Shown here one piece after another: positions 24,459 through 32,244 of a DNA stretch of 64,000 nucleotides. A program made the position numbers and the translations under genes. Position 1 is the first letter of the stretch, and each line of letters opens with the position of its first letter. The notes beneath the pieces were generated by a model. That model saw only the letters and a program-made list of their open reading frames with translations, ran no database searches and had not been told where the DNA came from. The DNA is from Breznakibacter sp047600785 (GTDB taxonomy: Bacteria > Bacteroidota > Bacteroidia > Bacteroidales > Marinilabiliaceae). Where the stretch lies: the NCBI GenBank assembly GCA_047600785.1, contig JASGKH010000001.1, forward strand, positions 868,001-932,000, read 5' to 3'.

Positions 24459-25823
24459 ATGGAAAGAGTCATTGCCGTGTTCGATATCGGCAAAACCAAT
24501 AAAAAGCTTCTGCTTTTTAACGAAAAGCTCGACGTGGTTTTCCAGCACGAAGAGAAATTTCCCACCACTGTGGACGAAGACGGTTTTGAATGCGATGATA
24601 TTGAATTGATTGAACGTTGGATGAAGGCCGTGATCGACGAAATGGCGAGTGACGACAAGTTCATTCTCATGGGTATTAATTTCTCGACCTATGGAGCTTC
24701 ACTGGCGTATGTCGATGCCGATAACCGTCGCCTGACGCCCATTTACAATTATCTGAAGCCGATCGACGGAAAGTACGCCCAAGCCCTGTACGCCCAATAT
24801 GGCGGAGAAGCCGAATTCTGCCGGAAAACGGCAAGCCCGGCTTTGGGGGCGATGCTCAATGCTGGCGTGCAATTGGCCTGGATGAAGGGCGAACATCCCG
24901 ATGTGTTGAATAATGCCAGGTATATTTTACACTTCCCGCAATACCTTTCGTTCTTTCTTACCCGAAAGGCGACGGCCGAATATACGTCAATAGGCTGCCA
25001 TACATACATGTGGGATTTTGATAAGATGGGGTACCACCCATGGTTGGCCGATAATGGTTTTTCATTGCCCGGGCCACAACCAAATACCAAAATTTACTAT
25101 GCGAATATCGCCAGCCGGAATATCCCGGTCGGCATTGGCATTCATGACAGTTCGTCGTCATTGGTGCCTTATATCCATGGATGTCACGATAAATTTCTGC
25201 TCATTTCGACCGGAACCTGGTGCATCAACATGAATCCCTTTAACCATCAGCCGTTGACAGCCGACGAACTAAAGCACGATTGTCTTTGCTACATGAGCGT
25301 GAACCAAAAGCCGGTGAAGTCGTCGCGGTTGTTCATGGGGCATATCCATGATGTAAACGTGAAACGACTGGTCGATCATTTTGGTGCAGAGCCCAATGCC
25401 TACAAAAAGGTAAAAGTGGATGAGGGTGAGATTCGATCAATGTTGTCAAAAGGGGCATCGGCAAAGATTTTCTTTGCCAATGGGATTTCCGGCGAATATG
25501 TTGACAATGATGCCGATTTGTCGCAATTTTCGTCGTTCGATGTGGCGTATCGCCGTTTAATGTACGATTTGACGTTGGAGTGTGCATCGTCCATCGATTT
25601 AGTAAACACTTCGGACGTGAAAAAGCTTTTTGTATCGGGAGGATTTGCCCGTAATGAAATATTTGTCAGGCTACTGGCCGACTTTTTCCCCGACAAGCAG
25701 GTATTTACTTCCGAAGTGGACAATTCTAGCGCATTGGGTGCCGCACTGGTAATATTGGAACAAGCCATGCCCAACGCCCATCCGCACATTGATCTGGGAT
25801 TAACGGAATGGAAGGGATTTTAA
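24459..25823 (+). CDS. rhaB: Rhamnulokinase, FGGY family
   Basis: A 454-residue FGGY carbohydrate kinase that phosphorylates L-rhamnulose at O1. AVFDIGKTNKKLLLF is the first phosphate motif, GIHDSSSSLVPY and LISTGTWCINMNPF form the second nucleotide-binding part, and LFVSGGFARNEIFVRLLADFF is the adenosine region near the C-terminus. Its form is the Bacteroidota type, somewhat like L-fuculokinase, unlike the enterobacterial RhaB, so assignment rests on the operon context between isomerase and aldolase. Confidence 0.88.
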   Translation: MERVIAVFDIGKTNKKLLLFNEKLDVVFQHEEKFPTTVDEDGFECDDIELIERWMKAVIDEMASDDKFILMGINFSTYGASLAYVDADNRRLTPIYNYLKPIDGKYAQALYAQYGGEAEFCRKTASPALGAMLNAGVQLAWMKGEHPDVLNNARYILHFPQYLSFFLTRKATAEYTSIGCHTYMWDFDKMGYHPWLADNGFSLPGPQPNTKIYYANIASRNIPVGIGIHDSSSSLVPYIHGCHDKFLLISTGTWCINMNPFNHQPLTADELKHDCLCYMSVNQKPVKSSRLFMGHIHDVNVKRLVDHFGAEPNAYKKVKVDEGEIRSMLSKGASAKIFFANGISGEYVDNDADLSQFSSFDVAYRRLMYDLTLECASSIDLVNTSDVKKLFVSGGFARNEIFVRLLADFFPDKQVFTSEVDNSSALGAALVILEQAMPNAHPHIDLGLTEWKGF

Positions 25824-25827
25824 TCTG

Positions 25828-25946
25828 AAAAGAAGAAGATCGTTAGATAAACAATCATAGACTGTGAAAGAATCAGGATAAATCCAATGGGATTGCCTGA
25901 AAAATCTTTCGTTGTCTTTCGGGACAATGTCTCATGGTCTTCTTTT
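25828..25946. repeat. Compound nested inverted repeats between rhaB and rhaD
   Basis: The 167-bp gap can fold into a long stem. AATCC/GGATT (25881-25885, 25890-25894), TCAGG/CCTGA (25873-25877, 25896-25900), GAAAGA/TCTTTC (25866-25871, 25905-25910) and AGAC/GTCT (25859-25862, 25914-25917) are nested in order. An outer pair AAAAGAAGA/TCTTCTTTT (25828-25836, 25938-25946) encloses them. No T-run ends the structure, so mRNA stabilisation or processing is more likely than termination. Confidence 0.5.
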
Positions 25947-25990
25947 TGTCTCTATATTCATTTATCTTGATACAACAATCATCAAACATC

Positions 25991-27286
25991 ATGGAAAGAT
26001 TGGACATTCACTTGATGCATCCCCGCGATCAGATCGTGATGATCATCAGTAGAATTTATCGGCGTGGGTTAACTACCACATCGGGCGGGAACATTTCGAT
26101 TATCGACGAAAACGGGGACATTTGGATTACTCCTTCGGGTGTAGACAAAGGATCGTTACGTGCCGAGGATATTATGCGCGTGAAAAAGGACGGCACCATC
26201 ATTGGGCCCCATAAACCATCGTCGGAATACCCCTTTCACAGGGCTATCTTCGAAATACGTCCCGATTTGAAAGCGGTGATCCATGCCCACCCGCCCGCAT
26301 TGGTATCGTTCAGTATTGCACGCACCATTCCCGACACCAACGTCATTCCCCAGGCTAAATACGTTTGTGGCCCCATTGGTTACGCCCCTTATGCGCTGCC
26401 CGGCAGCGAAGAGTTGGGGGAAAGTATCGCTAAGGAGTTTGCCAAAGGCTACAAGGCGGTGATAATGGAAAATCATGGAACCGTTGTTGGCGGCTCTGAC
26501 ATGAAAGATGCATTCCAACGCTTTGAAACTTTGGAGTTTGTAGGACGGACTATAATCAATGCCAAGACCATTGGCCGTGCACGCCGGTTGAACGATGCCG
26601 ACATCGACGCCTTTGAGGATCAGATTCCCCGTTTGCTGCCCGAAATGGCCGATGTTGAACACCCGTCCGATGAAAGGGCAATCCGTCAGGAAATCACAAA
26701 CATTGTGCATCGTGCCTGTAAGCAAGGATTGATGATAAGTTCTTATGGAACCGTATCGTGCCGTTGGCGCGGCAATGATTTTTTGATTACGCCCACCGAT
26801 AAGATCCGTTGGGACATCGGTCCTGAAGACATTGTGCAAATCAAGGGAGGCAAGCGTGAAGCAGGCAAATTGCCCAGCCGACTTACTTGGTTGCACCAGG
26901 AGATTTACAAACGCAATCCCCATATTAATTCTGTTATTCTGACGCAGTCGCCTTATCTGATGGCATTTGGTGTAACTGGCGAGAAGTTTGACGTGCGTAC
27001 CATTCCCGAAAGTTGGATCTTCCTGCAAGATGTACCCAATGTTCCGTTCGGATCGCATTTTAAAGACAGGGAGACGATCTTGGATATTATCGCCGAAGGA
27101 ACTCCGGCAGTGATTGTCGAAAACGATTCGGTGATTGTGACCGGCGATAAGTTGCTTCAAACCTTCGACCGTCTGGAAGTAGCCGAATTCTCTGCCATGT
27201 CGCTCACCATGGGAGTGCCTGTTGGTGAGCTGCAACCTATTGGTGACAAGGAGGTTGAGGATTTGAGAAAGAAATTTTTGGCTTAA
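25991..27286 (+). CDS. rhaD: Rhamnulose-1-phosphate aldolase-type protein with two tandem class II aldolase domains
   Basis: A 431-residue protein made of two class II aldolase/adducin domains. Domain 1 (about 1-215) keeps the zinc and phosphate features: TTSGGNISI, His98/His100 in VIHAHPP and His162 in ENHGTVVGG. Domain 2 (about 231-431) has the same fold pattern but the first histidine pair reads LTQSP (residues 318-320) and the later histidine is Asp379 in ENDSVIVTG, so it is probably not catalytic. Role: cleaving L-rhamnulose-1-P to DHAP and L-lactaldehyde, as for the aldolase in the Bacteroides rha operon. The ATG at 25991 lies after the hairpin region. No lactaldehyde reductase follows. 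Confidence 0.82.
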   Translation: MERLDIHLMHPRDQIVMIISRIYRRGLTTTSGGNISIIDENGDIWITPSGVDKGSLRAEDIMRVKKDGTIIGPHKPSSEYPFHRAIFEIRPDLKAVIHAHPPALVSFSIARTIPDTNVIPQAKYVCGPIGYAPYALPGSEELGESIAKEFAKGYKAVIMENHGTVVGGSDMKDAFQRFETLEFVGRTIINAKTIGRARRLNDADIDAFEDQIPRLLPEMADVEHPSDERAIRQEITNIVHRACKQGLMISSYGTVSCRWRGNDFLITPTDKIRWDIGPEDIVQIKGGKREAGKLPSRLTWLHQEIYKRNPHINSVILTQSPYLMAFGVTGEKFDVRTIPESWIFLQDVPNVPFGSHFKDRETILDIIAEGTPAVIVENDSVIVTGDKLLQTFDRLEVAEFSAMSLTMGVPVGELQPIGDKEVEDLRKKFLA

Positions 27287-27310
27287 GAAGCTTTATGGCA
27301 ATTAAGATGA

Positions 27311-27348
27311 CAAGCTGCGGGTGGGGGCTTTAGCTCCTGCCTGCCTTG
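27311..27348 (+). terminator. Probable terminator after the rhamnose operon
   Basis: GCGGGTGGGGGC (27317-27328) pairs with GCTCCTGCCTGC (27333-27344) around TTTA with four G-T wobbles, and flanking CAAG/CTTG extends the stem past a two-base bulge. No long T-run follows. It separates rhaD from the CAZyme block. Confidence 0.5.
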
Positions 27349-27364
27349 TTTGGAAAAAGTTGTT

Positions 27365-28449
27365 ATGGACAGACGCGAATTTCTTTCGAACGTATTGTGG
27401 AGTGGTTGTGCCGTAAGTTTGGGCTTGCCTTTATTTGCAGGCAAGAAAAAGGAGCATGGTTACCTCAAGGAATCTGTTTCCAAATTCAGTCAAAGGCTGG
27501 TACCGGTTGGTCGTGTGCTGGAAGAGGAAGGGTACTATGTATGGTGCAATAGCCCCATTTACGGGCCCGACGGACAAGTGCATCTGTTTTATTCCCGTTG
27601 GCCCTCGAAATACGGGATGGGTGGATGGATACATAAATGTGAGATTGCCAGGGCCGTTGCCACTTCGCCTGAAGGGCCATTTGTATTCCAGGAAACGGTA
27701 TTGGAGCCCCGTGAAGGATTCTTTGATGCCACTACCTGCCATAATCCGACCATTCATTTTATAGACGGGATGTATTATCTGTTTTATATGGGGAACAGCA
27801 ATGGAAAAACCAATACCAAGCGAATTGGCCTGGCTACCTCATTGTCATTGCAGGGACCGTGGGCCAGACGCAGTGCCCCTTTGTTGGAGGCCGGACATTT
27901 AGGGGCCTGGGATGACCACTGTACCACTAATCCTGCGTTTGTCCGGCATCCCGATGGACGTTGTTTACTCTACTACAAATCGTGGAATACGGCCGACTAC
28001 GAAAATGCACCTAAAGATGCTACCATAAGGGGGAACAGGAAATATGGCCTGGCCGTTGCCGGTCGCCCCGAAGGTCCGTACGTAAAATACGAAGGGAATC
28101 CCGTAATTGATTTTCGAACGGAGGTCAAAACCAGCAGTTGGAAGACGCTTATGTATGGCATCAACACGGACGGTTTAACCTTATAGCCCGCGACATGGGT
28201 TTTTTTGACCATTCGGTGGGGTTGTTGCTTGAGGCAAAAAATGGTATAGACTGGCATCTTCCACAAATAGCCTATTATCCTTTGGCCCATTATCTGGATG
28301 AATTACCTGCTCCCGGACATTTAAAGCGCTATGGAAGATTGGAACGGCCTCAGTTGCTCATGAAAGATGGCCGGCCAAAATATTTGTTTGGCGCAGCCCA
28401 GGGAGGTAGATACATGACTTCGACCGTATTTGCATTTCGGATAAATTGA
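27365..28449 (+). pseudogene. Exported five-bladed-propeller glycoside hydrolase (GH43/GH117-like), frameshifted
   Basis: The first frame starts MDRREFLSNVLWSGC, a twin-arginine-like leader, and encodes propeller blades with HNPTIHFIDGMYYLFYMG and CTTNPAFVRHPDGRCLLYY. It runs out shortly after 28138, where the sequence continues in another frame as LEDAYVWHQHGRFNLIARDMG to a stop at 28449. The motif LEDAYVW with an acidic residue before the strand is a conserved catalytic-site element in GH32/43/117-type propellers, so the shift cuts the active site apart. Losing one T near 28138 (CAGCAGTTGG) explains it. Combined length would be about 360 residues. It may be a real pseudogene or an assembly error; no slippery heptamer is present for programmed shifting. 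Confidence 0.7.
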
Positions 28450-28513
28450 TGGAAGGGTCGAAACTCTATCAATGATTTTTAAGATTGTAGCATGTAAAGA
28501 TTTCTTTGAGGCT

Positions 28514-28521
28514 TATTTTTG
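28514..28521 (+). promoter_or_regulatory. Possible -7 element before the GH51 gene
   Basis: TATTTTTG matches TAnnTTTG exactly 28 bp before the ATG, but no TTTG-like -33 element lies 19-21 bp upstream; the nearest TTG is 26 bp away. A weak or activator-dependent promoter is possible. Confidence 0.35.
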
Positions 28522-28548
28522 ATAAGAATCAATACTAATTGTACCGCT

Positions 28549-30540
28549 ATGAAATTAAACCCAAAACAAATCCTGCTTTGGCCATGCATGGTCGCCACTG
28601 TTTTCTGTGCAGTGGCACAACGCGAGGTTACTGCCGGGTTGCAGGCAGACAAACCGTTGTACGATGTGAGTCCCCACATGTGGGGACTGTTTTTCGAGGA
28701 CATTAACTTTGCTGCCGACGGAGGCTTGAGCGCCCAGTTGTTAAAGAACCGTTCGTTTGAATTTATCAAGCCCATGATGGGATGGCGTGAAATCAAGACC
28801 GACGGAGGGAATGGCCGCTTTTTGGTGATTAACCGGGGAGAAGGTTTTGAAAAAAATCCCCGTGTTTTGAGGTTAATCACCACTTCCAACAAGGGGAGGT
28901 ACGGTATCTCGAACGACGGTTTCCGTGGCATGGGCGTGAAGGAAGGCATAACCTATCATTTTTCGGTCATGGCGGCCCTGCATGCGGGCGACGTGTCGAT
29001 GAGGATCGAGTTGGTGGCTGCCGACGGCAAATTGTTGGGGCAGGCAACCGTTCCGTCCATCGGTGGCGACTGGAAAAAGTACGAGGTATCGTTTACCTCT
29101 TCGGGTACCGATGCCAAGGCAAAACTCAACATATGGCTGGAGGGGGACGGAGAACTGGATATTGACCTTGTGTCGCTTTATCCTTCCGACACATGGAAAA
29201 ACCGCCCCAACGGCTTTCGTTCCGACTTGGTGCAAAGGTTGGCCGATATCAATCCCGGTTTTTTGCGTTTCCCGGGAGGCTGCATCGTCGAAGGGCATGA
29301 ACTGGCCACACGTTACCAGTGGAAGAAAACGGTAGGACCTGTGGAGGAGCGTCCGTTGGCCATTAACCGTTGGAATACCGAATTTCCGCGCCGTTCGGCT
29401 CCCGATTACTTTCAATCGTTTGAAGTGGGCTTTTACGAATATTTCTTGCTGAGCGAAGATATCGGGGCCGAGCCCCTCCCCATCCTCAATTGCGGCATGG
29501 CTTGCCAATATAATACGGGAGAAGTGGTTCCCATGTCCGATTTGGAACCTTACATTCAAGACATGCTTGACCTGATTGAGTTTGCAAACGGCCCGGCCAA
29601 CAGTCAATGGGGAAAGGTACGGGCCGATATGGGCCATCCCGCTCCGTTCGATTTGAAATATTTGGGCATTGGCAACGAACAGTGGGGCCCGCAGTATATT
29701 GAACGGTACGAATACATCGCCGGACGCATCCGCGAGAAATACCCCGAAATAAAGTTGATAGGCAGTTCGGGACCATCGCCCGATGGCACACAGTTCGATT
29801 ATCTGTGGCACGAGAACAGGCGCATGGGAACGGAATTGGTTGATTTTGTGGATGAACATTATTACAAAGATCCCGATTGGTTTTTGCGGAACGCCTCACG
29901 TTACGATAGCTATGACCGTAATGCCCCCAAAGTGTTTGCGGGCGAATATGCCTGCCATGGTAAGGAGGGCGATGCACCTGAAAGCCGGAACCATTGGTGG
30001 AGTGCTTTGTGTGAAGCCGCGTTTATGACGGGCTTGGAACGTAATGCCGATGTGGTTCGTCTGGCTTCGTACGCACCTTTGTTTGCACATGTAGAAGCTT
30101 GGCAGTGGCGGCCCGACATGATTTGGTTCGATAACCTTACATCGGTGGCGACTCCCAACTACCATGTGCAAAAGATGTACGGCACGCATCGGGGAACCCA
30201 TGTGGTCCCATTGCTGGGACAAGGAAAACCATTGGCCGGTAATGACAGTATTTACGCATCGGCCGTGATTGACAAGCAAGAGAAATGTATTTACGTGAAA
30301 GTGGCGAATGTGGCATTGAGTCCTGTTAAATTTTCGGTCAACATCAAAGGGGCAAGTTGCAAAAGTCCGGCAAGTTACCAGAAAATGGAGTCGCCCGACC
30401 GTGAAGTTTTTAACGGTATTGGCCATCCAACCGACATTGTGCCGCAACAAGGCCAAATAAAACTGAAAGGTTCAAAACTGCTTTTAGAGATGGAACCTCA
30501 ATCGTTTTATGTGGTGAAGATAAATTGTGGTCGTTTATGA
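28549..30540 (+). CDS. Alpha-L-arabinofuranosidase, GH51, exported
   Basis: A 663-residue retaining arabinofuranosidase that removes arabinofuranose from arabinan or arabinogalactan side chains of pectin. A signal-like stretch (ILLWPCMVATVFCAVAQ) starts the protein. SPHMWGLFFEDINFAADGG and LKNRSFEF are GH51 hallmarks of the N-terminal region; residues ~120-200 form a carbohydrate-binding-like beta domain. The acid/base is Glu377 in GNEQWG and the nucleophile Glu466 in FAGEYACHG. A C-terminal beta domain completes the family layout. The ATG at 28549 begins the leader. A strong hairpin 40 bp after the stop ends the unit. Confidence 0.92.
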   Translation: MKLNPKQILLWPCMVATVFCAVAQREVTAGLQADKPLYDVSPHMWGLFFEDINFAADGGLSAQLLKNRSFEFIKPMMGWREIKTDGGNGRFLVINRGEGFEKNPRVLRLITTSNKGRYGISNDGFRGMGVKEGITYHFSVMAALHAGDVSMRIELVAADGKLLGQATVPSIGGDWKKYEVSFTSSGTDAKAKLNIWLEGDGELDIDLVSLYPSDTWKNRPNGFRSDLVQRLADINPGFLRFPGGCIVEGHELATRYQWKKTVGPVEERPLAINRWNTEFPRRSAPDYFQSFEVGFYEYFLLSEDIGAEPLPILNCGMACQYNTGEVVPMSDLEPYIQDMLDLIEFANGPANSQWGKVRADMGHPAPFDLKYLGIGNEQWGPQYIERYEYIAGRIREKYPEIKLIGSSGPSPDGTQFDYLWHENRRMGTELVDFVDEHYYKDPDWFLRNASRYDSYDRNAPKVFAGEYACHGKEGDAPESRNHWWSALCEAAFMTGLERNADVVRLASYAPLFAHVEAWQWRPDMIWFDNLTSVATPNYHVQKMYGTHRGTHVVPLLGQGKPLAGNDSIYASAVIDKQEKCIYVKVANVALSPVKFSVNIKGASCKSPASYQKMESPDREVFNGIGHPTDIVPQQGQIKLKGSKLLLEMEPQSFYVVKINCGRL

Positions 30541-30580
30541 GGCTTATGGGTTGTTAACTCCGCGTTAAAAAACATTTTTT

Positions 30581-30616
30581 CATGTCCCGGCGGGATGATT
30601 TTCCTGTCGGGACATG
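30581..30616 (+). terminator. Terminator hairpin after the GH51 gene
   Basis: CATGTCCCGGCGGGA (30581-30595) pairs with TCCTGTCGGGACATG (30602-30616) over 15 positions with two G-T wobbles; loop TGATTT; followed by CTTTTATT. Confidence 0.75.
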
Positions 30617-30790
30617 CTTTTATTGGGCATCTTTGGAAAAGCAAGGGAATGTAAAAAAATGTAAAATACCCGACAGGTCGTTTTTGTTTCAACCGTTAAA
30701 AATTCTTTGGAAACAGAGGATTGGTTAAAGAATTGAGGCAGATCGTTCCTGTGCCGTGTTGCAGAACATTAAAAATCAAAATATAAAATT

Positions 30791-31105
30791 ATGGCTCGTT
30801 TTGCTTTTAAAATGTATTTGAAGTCAGGATGCAGAAGTGAGTACAAAAAACGTCACGATGAAATTTGGCCCGAGCTAAAAGAGTTGATCCGATCGACAGG
30901 TGTGGGAGATTATTCCATTTTCCTTGATGAAGAGACCAACACGTTGTTTGCGGTACAAAAACAATTGGGCAGCCAATCGTCACAGGATTTAGGACTGAAT
31001 CCCATTGTGCAAAAATGGTGGGCTTATATGTCTGACATCATGGTAACGAACCCCGACAATTCACCCGTGACCGTACCGTTGGACGAAGTGTTTTATATGG
31101 AGTGA
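30791..31105 (+). CDS. rhaM: L-rhamnose mutarotase
   Basis: A 104-residue RhaM-family protein interconverting alpha and beta anomers of L-rhamnose, speeding supply of the form used by the isomerase. The family length is 104. SEYKKRHDEIWPEL puts Tyr18 and His22 exactly where the E. coli enzyme has its catalytic Tyr18 and His22, and QKWWAYMSDIM is the conserved C-terminal segment. No signal peptide. It is separated from the rha operon by about 3.5 kb and stands between GH51 and GH43 genes, after the GH51 terminator, so it belongs to a different transcript. Confidence 0.93.
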   Translation: MARFAFKMYLKSGCRSEYKKRHDEIWPELKELIRSTGVGDYSIFLDEETNTLFAVQKQLGSQSSQDLGLNPIVQKWWAYMSDIMVTNPDNSPVTVPLDEVFYME

Positions 31106-31281
31106 AAAAAGATGCTTTATGAGAAAGCACACAAGGTAGCAGGGAACCAAAGACAAGAATATAGTTGGTTTTTAGAGGATGGTGATGTGACATTGAGAGA
31201 AAAACCTGGAATTTAATTGTTTAAACCTGCCTTTACATCCTGGATCATTGAACTCAGAACATCAAACAACATAGCTTTGAA

Positions 31282-32244
31282 ATGAGAAATACCATCATTT
31301 TTTTATCCATCCTGTTGTCAACAGGCTTAAGTGCCCAAAAGAAAGTTTATTTGTTCAGCTATTTCATTAACAATGGGCAGGATGGGCTGCATTTGGCCTA
31401 TAGTACCGATGGACTGAAATGGGACGCATTGAACGACGGTAAATCCTATCTCGTACCAGAAATCGGTCCCAACAAGCTGATGCGCGACCCTTGCATCATC
31501 CGTGGTGCCGATGGACTTTTCCATATGGTGTGGACATCGGGCTGGACCGATCGGGTGATTGGCTATGCCAATTCCAAAGATCTGAAAAACTGGTCGCCAC
31601 AAGTAGAGATACCTGTGATGGAACATGAGCCTGAGGCCATGAATTCATGGGCGCCCGAGGTATTTTACGACAAAGGGAACAAGCAATATCTCATTTTTTG
31701 GGCTACCACCATTCCCAATCGTCATTCCCCCATTGCCATGAGCGAGCGCGAAAACAAGTATAACCATCGCATGTATTATGTCACCACGCGCGATTTCAAA
31801 ACGTTCAGCGAAACCAAAATGTTCTATAACCCCGATTTCAGCGTGATTGACTGTACCATTTTAGAGCGTGACAAGAAGTTTTACATGTTCCTGAAAAACG
31901 AAAACCCCAATCCGCCCGAAAAAAACATCCGCATTGCCGTGGGCGATAAGGCCGTGGGGCCTTATCCCGTCAACGTGTCGGAGCCCATTACCGGCAATTA
32001 TTGGGCCGAAGGACCTACCACCGCAGTGGTGGGCGATGAAGTGTACGTCTATTTCGACAAGTACCGCGATCACAAGTACGGAGCTGTTCGTTCCAAGGAT
32101 ATGGTCAATTGGGAAGAGGTGAGTGATTTGTTGCAATTCCCCCAAGGTGTGCGTCACGGTACGGTCGTCGAGATCTCAAGGAAAGAGCTTAAAAAGCTGT
32201 TGGAATTAGGACAGCAAAAAAATATTAAGAGGGACGAAAAATGA
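31282..32244 (+). CDS. Exported GH43-like arabinosidase/xylosidase
   Basis: A 320-residue five-bladed propeller hydrolase with signal peptide MRNTIIFLSILLSTGLSAQ. MRDPCIIRG supplies the base aspartate, NSWAPEVFYD the second conserved acidic site, and YWAEGPTTAVVGDEVYVYFD the likely acid glutamate. It is compact, with no binding module, unlike the GH43 at 6303. The stop overlaps the next gene's ATG (ATGA, 32241-32244), so the two are translationally coupled. Exact linkage specificity is unknown; arabinose removal from pectin side chains suits the context. Confidence 0.85.
   Translation: MRNTIIFLSILLSTGLSAQKKVYLFSYFINNGQDGLHLAYSTDGLKWDALNDGKSYLVPEIGPNKLMRDPCIIRGADGLFHMVWTSGWTDRVIGYANSKDLKNWSPQVEIPVMEHEPEAMNSWAPEVFYDKGNKQYLIFWATTIPNRHSPIAMSERENKYNHRMYYVTTRDFKTFSETKMFYNPDFSVIDCTILERDKKFYMFLKNENPNPPEKNIRIAVGDKAVGPYPVNVSEPITGNYWAEGPTTAVVGDEVYVYFDKYRDHKYGAVRSKDMVNWEEVSDLLQFPQGVRHGTVVEISRKELKKLLELGQQKNIKRDEK

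Noticed and set aside
26156..27235. 359-codon minus-strand open frame opposite the aldolase gene
   Set aside because: Long only because of codon bias in the true gene; no start context or domain.
28110..28150. Programmed ribosomal frameshift in the propeller hydrolase
   Set aside because: No slippery heptamer or following pseudoknot is visible; a one-base loss is simpler.
28873..29859. 328-codon minus-strand open frame opposite GH51
   Set aside because: Covers the conserved GH51 region in reverse; no family features.
31113..31129. Short hairpin TGCTTT/AAAGCA after rhaM as a terminator
   Set aside because: Only six pairs and no T-run; could be chance in AT-rich sequence.
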